DNA from: Blasia pusilla
Taxonomy: Eukaryota > Marchantiophyta > Marchantiopsida > Blasiales
Assembly: GCA_050084515.1 (NCBI GenBank)
Contig: CM114272.1
Coordinates: forward strand, 42,780,001 to 42,844,000
Length of the DNA stretch: 64,000 nucleotides
Direction of reading: 5' to 3'
The translations under genes were made by a program, and so were the position numbers. The notes beneath the pieces were generated by a model. The model did no database searches. It had not been told where the DNA came from and saw nothing but the letters and a program-made list of their open reading frames with translations. This document shows, piece after piece, positions 22,070 through 33,109 of this stretch (positions are counted from its first letter, which is position 1; each line of letters starts with the position of its first letter).

Positions 22070-22738
22070 ATTACCCTATATACATCTCGGACACATCCAT
22101 CATCCCGTGGGAACTACATCAAGAGGGGGGGTCAGACATGACATATGCCATCCTTGAGAACAACCATCACATACCAACATGGTGGCTGCACCCCTCATAG
22201 ATCCACACAACATACACCTCAAGCCTACATGTACCATTGCCAAGCTCGGATCCACTATCCTGTCTACGTTCAGAAGATGACATGGTGCACAATTGTGCAC
22301 ATGATCCTTCCAAACCATACCATACCATCCCTCCAACAAGAGGACTCCGGTCGGTAATACCTCGCGCACACGTAGGATCATGCGTCCTGTAGTGACATCT
22401 AGCATCGTGGGTGCCACCTGCTGTAAATACGCATAATCCCCAGGATGAAACCTCCTAATCCTTGGCCGATAACCTCCTCCACAAATGGTCACGTATCTCA
22501 ATGTATCTCTATGCCAAGCAATAGCTAAGTTCTCAAAGGCCATAGGGATAACTCTATGAAAAACCTCCGCCCTCTGAAAATATGCTTGTACCCACACATC
22601 TAGATCATCAAGATCTAACACCTCCGCCATGTCATGTCGAATAGCTGCAAGTAAATGTGGCTCTCTCCCAAAGAGCAAAAAGTATGGTGAAAATGACGCC
22701 AAGGATGCCTGCCGACTAAAGCGATAACCCATAGCCAA
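22070..22738 (-). pseudogene. Element A integrase tail and PHD finger
   Basis: It opens with a segment common to A and B (RFSRQASLASFSPYFLLFGR), the end of the integrase core. A tail module follows (FHPGDYAYLQQ ... ILRVREVLPTGVLLLEGWYG) that element B has lost. The frame then enters a C4HC3 PHD finger: LRCMLCGS, MLVCDGCSQGWHMSC, TPPLDVVPTG, an in-frame TGA, then WMCPRC. Element B has an arginine codon at the TGA, so this finger was complete until one C-to-T change. PHD fingers read histone H3 tails; at the end of a gypsy pol the finger occupies the place where chromoviruses carry a chromodomain. Confidence 0.88.
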
Positions 22739-22788
22739 TCATGGCAACTTTAGGTCCCACTCCCTCAACTGTCCTCGCTGCAAGCCAT

Positions 22789-23593
22789 ACTTGCGCAATC
22801 CTCTCTTCACCATTTGTATTACTCTCTCCGCCAACCTATCCATCTCAGGATGATCTCTAGACGTGGTGCGGTGATCTATGAGCGCCTGATCACACAAGGC
22901 CTAAAAACTCTCCCCTGAACTCAGTACCCTGGTCAGTCAACACCTCCGCCGGTGCACCAAAGTGACTAAGCACACGATCTAGAAACGCATAAGTTGTTCC
23001 CTCCCTCGCCTTGTCCAATAGTGCCACCAACTCTATCCACTCGGAGAAATGCTCCACCATGACCAACACATATCTATGATGACGCCCCGTCAATGGCAAA
23101 GGTCCCGCAAAGTCTAAACTCCATCGATAACCTAAACCCATAGTCCGCAAAGGATGTAACTACAGAGTGGGAGCATTAAAGGATGCTCGCACTCTGTCAC
23201 ATACCATACATCTGGCCACAAACTGCTGTACCCCAGTATGCATGCCGCACCACCAATACTGATCTGGAGTAAGTTATAAGTACGCTTCACTCCAAAATGT
23301 CCCAACTCCTCATAGGCATGTCGCACTACATGTGCTCGCTGAGAAGGATGAGGTACCACTCGTATCCTACCATCTCCCCATACCCGCAAAATGTGAGTCC
23401 CCTCCCACCTGAACCTCCTAGCTTGCTGTAGGATCCGATCCCGCTCCCTAGCACTCACTGTGCTTGCTATGACACCAATGCGCAAGAACTCCACAATCTC
23501 CACATCGTCATGGATATCACAACCACTTGTCGCCTCCTCAGTGACCTCCGGATCCAAAGACTCATCATCCAATCCCACCATTGGAGTCATCAC
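22789..23593 (-). pseudogene. Element A integrase core (broken)
   Basis: Zinc-binding domain traces (HAYEELGHFGVKRTYN) are followed by the catalytic core: SLDFAGPL (first Asp), LTDQGTEF (second Asp) and RLAERVIQMVKR (Glu). The full D,D,E set is present across two frames, with a frame break near 23160 and stops near 22900. It is co-linear with the integrase of element B. Confidence 0.88.
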
Positions 23594-23785
23594 CTGTGGC
23601 TAACCTATCATAGTCAACCAAAACAGATAGGTAGATGCATGCCAACCGGGCACCATCTCCTCGTCACTCTCTCCGTGCCATCGAGCTCTTGTATCATCTC
23701 TCTGACTCGGACATGGGTTACGACTCAACCCATCCGCATCCTAGTTCAACCAGCCTAGCCTATGAACCACCTCAAACTCATACTC

Positions 23786-24124
23786 CTATAGTGATAGAGC
23801 CCACCTGGAAAGCTTTCCCATAAGCTTGTCGGACTCCATCAACCACCTCAACGGCTGATGATTGGTGATAAGTGTGAAAGGGTTGCCGAATAAATAGCAC
23901 CTGAAATCTGCCACGGCCCACACTGCATCCAAACACTCTCCCTCGTAAGAGTTGTACTTTGCCTCTGCAATGTTGTTTGATCGGCTTGCGTAAGCCACAA
24001 AAAACTCCCTCTCCTCGTCATCCCTCTGAGTAAGCACTGCTCCTAGACCCAACATGCTCCAATCCGTATGTAACTGGAATGGGCGAACCCTAACCAGTCT
24101 CTGTAAAATGGGTGAGGACGTCAA
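23786..24124 (-). pseudogene. Element A RNase H
   Basis: Gypsy-type RNase H following RT: LHTDWSMLGLGAVLTQ (first Asp), YNSYEGECLDAVW (Glu), and TNHQPLRWL, where the expected Asp of the DHQPL motif is Asn. Element B keeps ADHQPL at that place. Confidence 0.88.
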
Positions 24125-24430
24125 ACTATCCTTGAGCTCCTAAAATGCTCGCTCCTGATCATCTCCCCACAACCAAACCTAATCAAGTCTCGTCAACAAG
24201 GTCAAAGACTTTGCGATCACACTAAAACCCTTGACATACTGTCGATAGAAGTTTGACAGTCCAAGAAACGCTCGGACTCCACTCACATCTGTAAGGCGTG
24301 GAATCTGCGCAATAGCCTCCACCTTTTTCTGCTCAACACCTAACCCACTCGAGTATCTGGTGTGTCCAAAGTACTCAATCTGCTCTTGAAAGAATCTCCA
24401 CTTGCCTGGATGTAACTTAAGTCCATTTTA

Positions 24431-25006
24431 CTACAATCGCCAAAACACCTCCTCCAAGTGTCGCTCATGCTCCTCAACCGTGGAACTGAAGATAAGAATT
24501 TCATCTTTGTAACATCGTACAAACTCCAATCCAACGAGAGTTCTATCCATCACTCTTTGAAACTCTGCAGGCGCATTCTTCAACCCAAATGGTAAGAACT
24601 GCCACTGATACAAGCAATCTCTCCCGAACCGATCTATCCCCCAGAATGGTGTCTTCTTCATGTCCTCCAATCTGATAGGAAGTTGATGATAGCCAACACG
24701 GAGATCTAAAGTACTGAAGATCTTTGCATGCCCTACCGGATCAAAGATCTTCTCAAGAGTAGGCATGGCGTACCGATCTGACCTCGTCTGTCGGTTGATA
24801 CGACGGTAATCTCCACACATCCACCTATCCATCCAATTGCCATACATATCCTTCTTCGCCGGCATGATTGTGGCAGATGCATACTCCCCATGTGATAAAT
24901 CCATAAAACCTGCCTCCAACAAGTCCTGACTCTTGCTCTGAATCAAGGCTCGCTCCATATCAGAATACCTGTAGGGTCGACAAAAGATCGACGTATCACT
25001 AGCCAA
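24431..25006 (-). pseudogene. Element A reverse transcriptase, active site altered
   Basis: Ty3/gypsy RT: FCRPYRYSDMER, SATIMPAKKDM, CGDYRRINRQT, STLDLRVGYHQLPIR, FLPFGLKNAPAEFQRVMD and the polymerase box. The box reads CYKDEILIF instead of CYIDDIL, so the second catalytic Asp is Glu. With stops on both sides, the copy is inactive. It lies directly downstream of the methyltransferase, as in element B. Confidence 0.9.
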
Positions 25007-25404
25007 CTCAGTCCGTACCCAAGTCTCTCATACTTAAGGCAAAACAACTCACATGCCCTCTCAAAAACCTATGAACTCGCCTTCGCTCTCCTCTTATCAG
25101 CTTGAGACCTATCACAGGCTCTCAAGTCTCCACCATGACCTCACTCGGAGAGGACACAACCCCCGGCTTTGGTTGCTATGTAGCAACCCTAGCCACCTCC
25201 ACAACAACCACTCCACTCTGACCTCCTACACCATGCTCCACATCCAAAAAATGAACATGTGCTACTCTGGATGCCTTTGCATTCTCTCCTCGAACGACGT
25301 CCCAAGAAGTCCATGGGTGCCTATCTCTCCTCGTCCTGCCCCCAGCCAATGCCTGTACAGACCCTGTAGGCAATGGTCCAACTCGTGGACGTGACGACTT
25401 GGAT

Positions 25405-26420
25405 GACACTCACATCCGTCTCTGCTTTGCCATACCTAGGCTAACTATCCATGTGAAACAATTGAGGTCCATTGCTTGCCCCAACACCTGTCTCCGGGAT
25501 GCCTCAATCATACCTAGCACCGCCGTTGTACCCATAGAAAACCCCATGGCGCGCTTGCGCTCATTTGTTGTAGGCTCCTCTAATGCTCGGGTCACCTCAT
25601 CCCAAATCATGCCTGGCCCTCCCTGTTAAAAGGCGTGGGATGCTCGGAAGCTCACCAACGTAGGTAAGGCTGCCCTCAACTCCCCCACCCTATTGGCCAT
25701 CACCAACGGTGGTCTATCATCCCGCGTCACCACTTGAGATCGACGCCCTAAGCCCAAAATAGCATCCATTGTGAGATGTGGTGCTCTCTCGACTCCATCG
25801 TATGCTCGACTTAGTACCTCTGATGGTATCAGGTTCGTCCACCATAGTCATGGACGATGGGCAGGTGATCCAACTCTAGCTACATCTAGCAACACAGCAG
25901 ATCCCAACCAGGACCTCATCTGGTACACACTCGTCATCACACGTGCACGAGTATCTCCCAACAGCGGCACATTCTCCAAAATGTACGCTAGAGAACATGT
26001 CTTACTGTGCTGCAAGTGTCATACTACTTGTAGCATCTCCCAAAACATCCTTGACCTCAGATCCTGCAATCCAAATCCTCGGCCACCTCATGAATGACCC
26101 TGACATGGCCATCCAGCAATCACCAAATGAATGGTGCCAACTCTATTCAGATCCTGCGTCCCCACCAAAGAGATGTCCGCGGGTAGTGTATGCTAATATC
26201 CCCGTACTGCAGAGACCGGAAACAACTCAGGATACTTGTGGACCAATCTCGCTACGTGACATAATGATACTTGTTACGCAGTCTCATCTCTCTCCACATA
26301 AAGGTACTGATCACCCGAATGCCCACTTGCAATACTACAACCAATCCGGTACTAATCCCTTCGAAGAGATCTAACACCCTAACACCCTCCTCTAGACATT
26401 GCCACACAATGGGTGTGGTA
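25405..26420 (-). pseudogene. Element A C5 cytosine DNA methyltransferase domain (broken)
   Basis: Between protease and RT the minus strand encodes the motifs of a C5-MTase in order. Motif I, VLDLFEGISTGL (about 26340-26380), would bind S-adenosylmethionine. Motif IV, AGWPCQGHS (PCQ at 26100-26108), holds the catalytic cysteine. Motif VI, YILENVPLLGD (ENV at 25968-25976), follows. Motif VIII-like RVGSPAHRP-stop-LWWTN is next, and finally NERKRAMGF and ASRRQVLGQAMDLN as the C-terminal motifs IX/X. The short motif VIII-to-X layout and the ER..GF motif resemble Dnmt3/DRM rather than Dnmt1/CMT, which is inference. Several TGA/TAG stops make this copy inactive. Element B has the same domain at the same position. 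Confidence 0.9.
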
Positions 26421-26707
26421 TTGAGTGGGGTCAACATCTCCACTCCATGAGCCCAATCGCCACCTGACTCTCGCTACTCCGGGATAAAGGCATGACTCTA
26501 CGCCTGCCTCATGAGGTCGTCGACACTCCTCTACAATAGTGAAGTGGTCTCGCCAACATGGGAAGAGACACTCGCCATGGCCTGTCTCTCTGTGGGACTA
26601 TCCGCTACTGGGACATCCTCCGCATGTGCGTTCCCCTCCAACAACTCTCCTGGCCAGCTAACATTACCTGTGAAAGCTGCCAACGTGGTCACAGACTCAC
26701 CTTGTGA

Positions 26708-27110
26708 TCAACCACCTCGTCTTGCAAACTGCACGGGTAATTGATTCATCCGCCCGTCACTTGACCGCCACCCTGGCCGATAAGAAACGGTCTCCTCCCA
26801 GAAGTCAAGGATGAATCCTAGGGGATATAACACTGTACTTCCCACCAACACATCGTACGACTCAACTGGTGTCGTAATCGCACGTGTGCGCACCATAGCA
26901 CTATCCATCGCATGCTCTGGCTGGACTCTGAGAACTATCTCCTGTCTAGTCACATAGTGCGTGGGTGACACGCCCCCAATCGAGGTCTGTATTTGGAAGG
27001 GACAAGGCTCAATGGCGGCTTTCCATAACCCCAACGACAAACACGCCGCCTTCCCTAACATCAAGTGTTGCACTCCCGAATCAAGTAGGATGCGCTACGG
27101 GTGGTATATT
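26708..27110 (-). pseudogene. Element A aspartic protease
   Basis: Retroviral-type aspartic protease, LLDSGVQHLMLG (about 27050-27090), then ELEPCP/IEPCPFQIQTSIGG and YDVLVGSTVLYPLGF, co-linear with element B (32437-32830). It would cleave the polyprotein during particle maturation. Confidence 0.8.
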
Positions 27111-28684
27111 GTCCCATTCGGACTAACTGAGCGAAATACTCCAGCTCGGTTATCCAGAAACACTACTCCAGGTTTCACCACTGCTAGCTCTATGGCCGGT
27201 CGAGCTGGCATATCTACCAACTTCGCCGCCGCCGCATGCCATGACTCTGTGGAAAACGTCCCAAGCACCAGCTCTGAGAGCAATTCCACCACCTTCTCAA
27301 CTACCTCTAAACAAGAAGCAATCACCTCTCCACACTCACACAACGTGGCGTCAAGCCGGAACACCTGAGCTGGTCCAACTCCCAACGTCGCCAACTCTAT
27401 AGTGGAAAATAGTGGAGTCTGACTCACTCTGGTGGCCACCTCCAACACTTTGGTCGACACTGACTCCACTTGAGCCAGCATAGGAGTTGTCACTCCAACT
27501 CCTCATGACATTGACGTAGGTGCTTGAGGTCTAGGCACCGCTGGTTGTTGAGGCACCATCGATGGTGTGTGTAGTGCCTCCGACAATATGAATGACTGGG
27601 GAACCCTGGTCTGGCGTCCATCGGTCCCCTCTGGACGTGCCTCTCGACAAAGAGAGGCACCACCTCTCGATGGCTCGGTGCCTCTCGCAGCATCCCAAGT
27701 CACCACTGCATCCGCCTCAACGTGAGCTGCACTACACATAAACCCCACACGGGCGAGATCCTCACCCGGGTCAGGGTAAGAGATAGAAGCTCGAGCCACA
27801 CTAGCTGCTCGCGGCTCTGTGCCTTCCCTGAGTTGCATCATCGTCATGGCAGCAATCCTCTGCTCCAACTGATAGATGCGTGAGATAAGTGTCGGCTCTG
27901 GTGCTCCCGCTCTATCTCCTCTAGGTAGTGGTGGTCCTCTACCACCACGTCTAGGAAGGACTCCCCGACCTCCTCCAAGACGACCGTCCCCAGGCCTTCG
28001 GCCTACCTCTGGACGTGCCTCTCGACAAAGGTCATAACATCTATCCCTAGTGTGACCATATATGTGACAATAGTCACACTGGAACTATGGTGGGGCCATC
28101 CTCTAGAGCTCCTGAGCAATCTGAGGCGCTCGTGGTCCTCTCCCATGCTGTGTGTAGTCTCTTTGCCTATGGGCCCCTCCACACATCCAACAAGACAACA
28201 TCGGTCCCTGTTGGGCAACATATGTAGGTATGGGTTGTTGCCCCATAGGCTCACGGTACCCGCCCTGCTCTCTGGGCACACAAGCCCGCTCCTGTGGTAC
28301 TGCTGCTTGCTGTGGCACCTGTGGGGTCACCGTCGCTCGTGGACCCGTTGACTCTCAAGAAAATTCAGTGGTCACTACCTACTCCTCACTCATGCTGACC
28401 TCAATACGCTTAGACAACTCAAAGACCACCTTCAATGTCAGCACCGCATCTCGAACTCTCCTCCGTAGTTCTCGGTCCAGAACCCCATACCAATACTGGA
28501 CTAACTACGCCTCAGTCATTCCATACGTACCAATGATCAGCCTCCTCATACGTGTGAAGGCCTCTCTCAGACTCTCACCCCATCATCGCTGAAAATCCTG
28601 TAGACTCTTCAGCTTGTCAGTGCATACGCCCTGGTAGGTCCTCCCCAACTGTCGGGAGAACTCCACTGTGGGGCTGAAGCTAGG
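27111..28684 (-). pseudogene. Element A gag, C-terminal two-thirds
   Basis: Minus strand from 28684: PSFSPTVEF, LREAFTRM, DRELRRRVRDAVL (capsid-like helices shared with B), then zinc-knuckle traces around 28060-28200 (CWMCGGAHRQRDY, and a second CxxCxxxxHxxxxC-like stretch), a Ser/Ala-rich linker, and a domain with LPQSFILSEALHTPSMV and FRLDATLCECGEV. Several frames and stops. The N-terminal third lies at 38088-38678 on the other side of element B. Confidence 0.8.
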
Positions 28685-29052
28685 TGCCATGACCATACGG
28701 ATTATGTCGTAGAGTATAGTGTGCTAGTAGAGGCCATACCTTATGTAGGGCCGCGGTGTCTAGGTAGAGATGCGATTTTATACATAGGGTTGGGGGTTAC
28801 TCAATTGAGGGTGACTTTTCCAGTAGGGCCTGCTCTTAGGTTGGAGGATATAGTGTGGAGTACACCCAAAGAACAGTCCGTTCTTTGAGTTGAGCCTGTT
28901 GCGTTGGGAGTTAGCCTTGGTAGTGAGTAGAGCTCTTGGCTATGGTGTTTCCCGCAAGCTTCGACCTAGATTCTCCCATCATGGAGTGGGTTTGGCTTGA
29001 TTGTATGTGATTCTATACGTGTTTTATGATAGAAGGTCTTTAAAGGATTTCA
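28685..29052 (+). repeat. Element B 5' LTR, shared block
   Basis: About 368 bp matching 37614-37979. Sequence continues into unique leader after GGATTTCA, whereas the 3' copy continues into a different 108-bp segment. The 5' LTR may extend beyond 29052, but this cannot be shown because the 3' copy lacks the rest. No primer-binding site was recognised. Confidence 0.85.
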
Positions 29053-30315
29053 CTCAAAGAACTAACGTAGATCGACGGTAGCTTCGATCGGGTGAGAGGT
29101 TCGTGTTGCTACTTGTATTGTGATCTCATGTGAAGCTATCTGCTTGAGTGTGTGGAGCGTTGCGGATTTCTGGGCGGAAGCGCTGTCGGATTTGCGATTC
29201 TGGAGGTGTATGGACATCAAGTTTGTCTGATTTTTAGCTCGGAGTGCAGAGCTTGATTGTAGCTGATTTTTTGTCGAGAGATAGCTATGGTGGTCAATTG
29301 AATTCTGGTCTAAACAGATTCAATTTTGGTCAAGAATTTGTGAAGTAATTGCTGTTCGAAATTTTGCGGACTAGCTCAAGGTCTAGCTATGGTGGACAGC
29401 GGATCGGAGGGGCTGGTTGGTTGGTGACTCATTCATTGTTGGAGACGCCTATCCCATTGGGGGCGCCCCGGTTGGGCCTCTCTCCATAGCAAAGCATGGC
29501 GAAGCATGGCAAAGCGTGGCGAAGCGGGGCGAACGGGGCATGTCTCGAGCATTTCCCCGCGTTTCGAGGCTTCGAGGCAACTCATGGTAGCTCGGGGCGA
29601 GTGGGAGTGATAGGCAGAGTAAGGAGCAAGGAGCAAGCAAGCAAGCTTGCTTGCTTGGGCGTGAGGAAGTTTTTGCAGGATTTGTGATTTGAGTGTTGCA
29701 TAACTGGTCACCCATCTTTGGGCTATTCTGCCTGGAAGAAGCTTAAGTGTTGAGTTCTTAACTATGCCAGTGTACACACTGGTGTAGCTCATTTGGTGTT
29801 GTTCGGAGAGGTGTTAGGCGCTTTATGCATCTCAGGTTTTTGATTGATGGACCTCTAGCACATAGTACGGTGTAGCCTCTCTATGCAGGTGATATTTTCA
29901 GGTGCTGCGAGTTCGACTAGCACGTCATCGACCCGCGGCGGAGTAGCTATTGCGTTAGACTTTTGTGGTGGGTTTTGTGGATTCAGGGGGCGCCACGTTG
30001 GTGGATTGTGTTACCTTGATTTCCATTTGCGATTGGAGGGTTGTCGTTGGACTTCCTGTGTTTGGATCCCCTCCATCGTTGCTTCTTGCTTGCTCGCCCA
30101 TTGTTAGGATTGACGCTGATTTCCAGAGTAGTGTTACTCCTGTGTGCTACGGATAGTGAGGTTGGAGTGATGACCAGTAGACCGTGGGAGGCTTCTTGTG
30201 GTGATGAAAGGTTAGGTTGCCTACACCCATAGCTAGTAGAGCTAGAATAGTATAGCGACATCGACGTCACTTGGTTACTTAGTGGTGGTAATTTGGTGGT
30301 GGTGCGGCATCGGCG
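29053..30315 (+). other. Element B leader (possible U5 plus 5' UTR)
   Basis: About 1.26 kb without a convincing gene. It holds a short minisatellite (GCATGGCGAAG-like units, about 29491-29545) and a perfect 24-bp palindrome at 29634-29657. Confidence 0.6.
29634..29657. promoter_or_regulatory. Perfect 24-bp palindrome in the element B leader
   Basis: CAAGCAAGCAAG followed immediately by its reverse complement. In genomic RNA of retroelements a leader palindrome can serve as a dimer-initiation site; that role is inferred only from position and symmetry. Confidence 0.5.
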
Positions 30316-31776
30316 TTGATCATCACGGAGCTATCGGGTGGTCTGGTTGGGGACCGTGGTGCGGACAGTGGTGGTTTCACACGGAGTGGATTTAGGTATC
30401 AGATACCTTTTCTAGTTCCGACGGTTGATGAAGAGGAGGACGAGGGTGTTCCAAACACCGAGTCTTCTACGTTGTTATCGAGTGTTCCAGCCCCATTGAT
30501 TTGGGACATGGACGGGATATATGGGGCCATTAAGGGCCCACAATGATACTCGGGTGTAGTGGGCACCATTGAGTTGGAGGACTTCATGCAGGAGTTTGAG
30601 ACGTGGTGTGATATGCGGATGTTGGGGAACGCCACGTTGTTTACACCCTTCTTGGCTTGGAAGGGGTTGTTTCAGCACTTGGAGGGACCACCCATGGATG
30701 ATTACCATGATTTTAGGAAGGACCATGTTGCTGAGATTGAGGCGTGGAGACGATATTAGTTTCCAGGCTATGTGTCTATCACCCATGGTGGTATTGGTAG
30801 TAGTGCTCCTACTATGCCAACTAGCCCGACGTTGAGTGGTACGAGTACGAGCCGGAGTGGGGGTACCAGTGGAGGTACCAGTGGGGGTACTAGTGGAGGT
30901 ACTAGTGCCCCACCATCGTTTAGCCCGGTTGCAGAGTTCTTCAAGAGGTTGAAGAAGAACTATCAGGGAGTGAAGACAGAGAAGTTGAGGAGTCTTCAAG
31001 AATTTGAGCGAAAGACGGGTGAGAGTCTTCGTGAGGCATACACTCGTATGCAACGCTTGATTTTAGTTACCCACGGTGTGATTGAGGCTCAGGCAGTCCA
31101 GTTTTGGTATGGGATCTTGGACAGAGAGTTGCGCCGCAGGGTACGTGATGCTACTCTTATGAGTGATGATTCACCCACATTGACCCATGTGTTTGCTCTA
31201 TCTGAGAAGATTGAGCTTAACATGGTGAAGGAGAGAGTGATGACATCCGCATTCAGTAGGGATACAACTACTACTTCTCGTGTTTAGTAGTCCACCTCAC
31301 AGTCTCGTAGTAGTGGTGGTGGTAGTAGTAGTGGGAGTCGTGGGGGGTACACACGACCTCAGTCAAGTCCTAGAGGGACACTTGCGCAGAGACCATTGCC
31401 ATCATTTGCTGCCCCGCAACAAGGACAGTAATGTTGGACATGTGGAGGTGATCATGTTAGGAAGTTTTGTCCCCAAGAGGATGGGAGACGGACTTTGGAG
31501 GATGGGCCTCAGTCGGCCCCAACTCAGTGTGATCATTGCGGGAGACCAAGTCATCCTCGAGAGCGTTGCTTTGATCTTCATCCAGAGTTGAGATCAGGTC
31601 GCGGCCGTGGTGGAGTAGCTCCGAGAGGCCGAGGTGGTAGAGGTGGTAGGGGTGGTAGAGGTGGACCAGTGGTTGGAGAGCCTACGTTGGCCACACCTAC
31701 CACTACGATAGAGTCAGCTATGGCTGCTAGGATTGAGCAGTTGGAGCAGAAGTTGGCTACTATGGCTGGTATCTAA
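30316..31776 (+). pseudogene. Element B gag
   Basis: One frame from about 30316 with four internal stops (30544, 30757, 31285, 31429). N-terminus shared with gag of A (VGTIELEDFMQEFETWCD, FLAWKGLFQHLEGPPMDDY). A GGTS repeat lies at about 30863-30905. A capsid-like helical region follows (SFSPVAEFFKRLKKN, DRELRRRVRDATL). Two zinc knuckles are visible: CWTCGGDHVRKFC (about 31433-31471) and CDHCGRPSHPRERC (about 31525-31566). An RGG-rich box (31600-31670) follows, and a short coiled segment IEQLEQKLATM ends the ORF. It would form the particle core and bind RNA. Confidence 0.88.
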
Positions 31777-31836
31777 CATAGATCAGGTTCGGGAGCAGGG
31801 GCTTCCACCTCTTATGGAGGGGATGATCTCTCTTAT

Positions 31837-32952
31837 ATGGCGAGTGTAGCACAGGTTGAGGCATCAGCTGCAGTTACGAGAGGAGCCACTCGAGCATCAG
31901 AGCCACGTGGTGCTACTGTGGAGTTGGACCCACAGAGGGGTAAGGCTGGGAGGCAGGCTAGGCTTCCCCAGTCATTCTTGTTGTCTGAGGTGCTTAGGAC
32001 TCCATCCATGGTTCCTACGCAGCCTATTGAGCCGACGGTGGGGACTGAAGCATCTACATCACGTGTAGTAGACACGGATGCAGCATCCAGTGCAATATTG
32101 CGGATGGCAACTTTAGTGTTGGGATTTCCATTGTTTTCGGCCATGGAGGTGATGGCTTTAGGAGTTGACTTAGCTCCTGTATTTCAGCTAGCAGTCACGT
32201 TGTGTGAACTTGGGGGTGTTACTGCTACACGTACTGAGGTGGATGAGGGTGTTGCGGTGGAGCGACCCTCTATGTCAGGTGTAGCATTGAGTACAAGTGC
32301 TACTTGGCAGGTAGCAGCGGAGAAGATGGATGCATTACCAGCCCGGCCAGCCATTGATCGTGAGAGGCTTACACCTGGTGTATGAATGTTGGACAACCGG
32401 AGTGGGATATTCTGATTGGTGAGTCCTACATGACAGGTGTATAGACCAGATAGAGTCTTGTTAGACTCTGGTGCCCAACCTTTGATGTTGGGAAAGGCGG
32501 CATGTATTGGTTTGGGTATTCGGAGGTCAGAGCTTGAGCCTTGCCCAGTCCAGATTCAAACATCACTTGGAGGAGCCAGTGATAGGTCTCAATTCATGAC
32601 ACGGGAGAAGTTTTCTGTATAGTTGAGACGAGATCATGTGACTGATAGCTCCCGCTTGGGAGTATCTGCGGTAGTCACAACAGCCGAGTTGTATGATGTA
32701 CTAGTTGGAGAAGTAGTATTGTACCCGATGGGTTTTCAGATGGATTACTGGACTGAGAGAGCCTCTTATAGACCTGGTTGGCAGTCCGGGGATGGACGTA
32801 TGAGCCAAGTTCCTGTGAAGTTTATTTATGGGGCTCGACCAAGAGGGTCTTCCCCAACAGTGTTAGCATCACTGGCTGGTTTTAGTGGTGTAGTCACTTG
32901 GCCAGGAGACTTTTTGGAGGATAATGTTTCTCCTATGGATTCTCTTGCATGA
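31837..32952 (+). pseudogene. Element B linker and aspartic protease
   Basis: Same frame as gag. A linker with LPQSFLLSEVLRTPSMV and VTLCELGGV precedes the protease, whose active site is VLLDSGAQPLMLGKAA (about 32455-32502). ELEPCPVQIQTSLGG and YDVLVGEVVLYPMGF follow. Stops lie at 32383, near 32412 and at 32620. The domain after the protease (WTERASYRPGWQSGDGRM) is also conserved in A and has no family I recognise. Confidence 0.8.
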
Positions 32953-33109
32953 GGAGGTAGAGGAGGTCCCTATTTTTGCAGCAGTGGCATCCTCATCGTT
33001 GGATGTGCCACTTTGGAGTTCAGGCGGTGCACTACGGCAGGAGGCTGATCGCCTAGTGTAGGAGGCTTGGTGTGAGGCTGTTATACCTCATGAGGAAGAG
33101 GAGGCCCCA

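Noticed and set aside
29883-30270. Short ORFs in the element B leader
   Set aside because: Overlapping frames on both strands without motifs, upstream of the gag start shared with element A.
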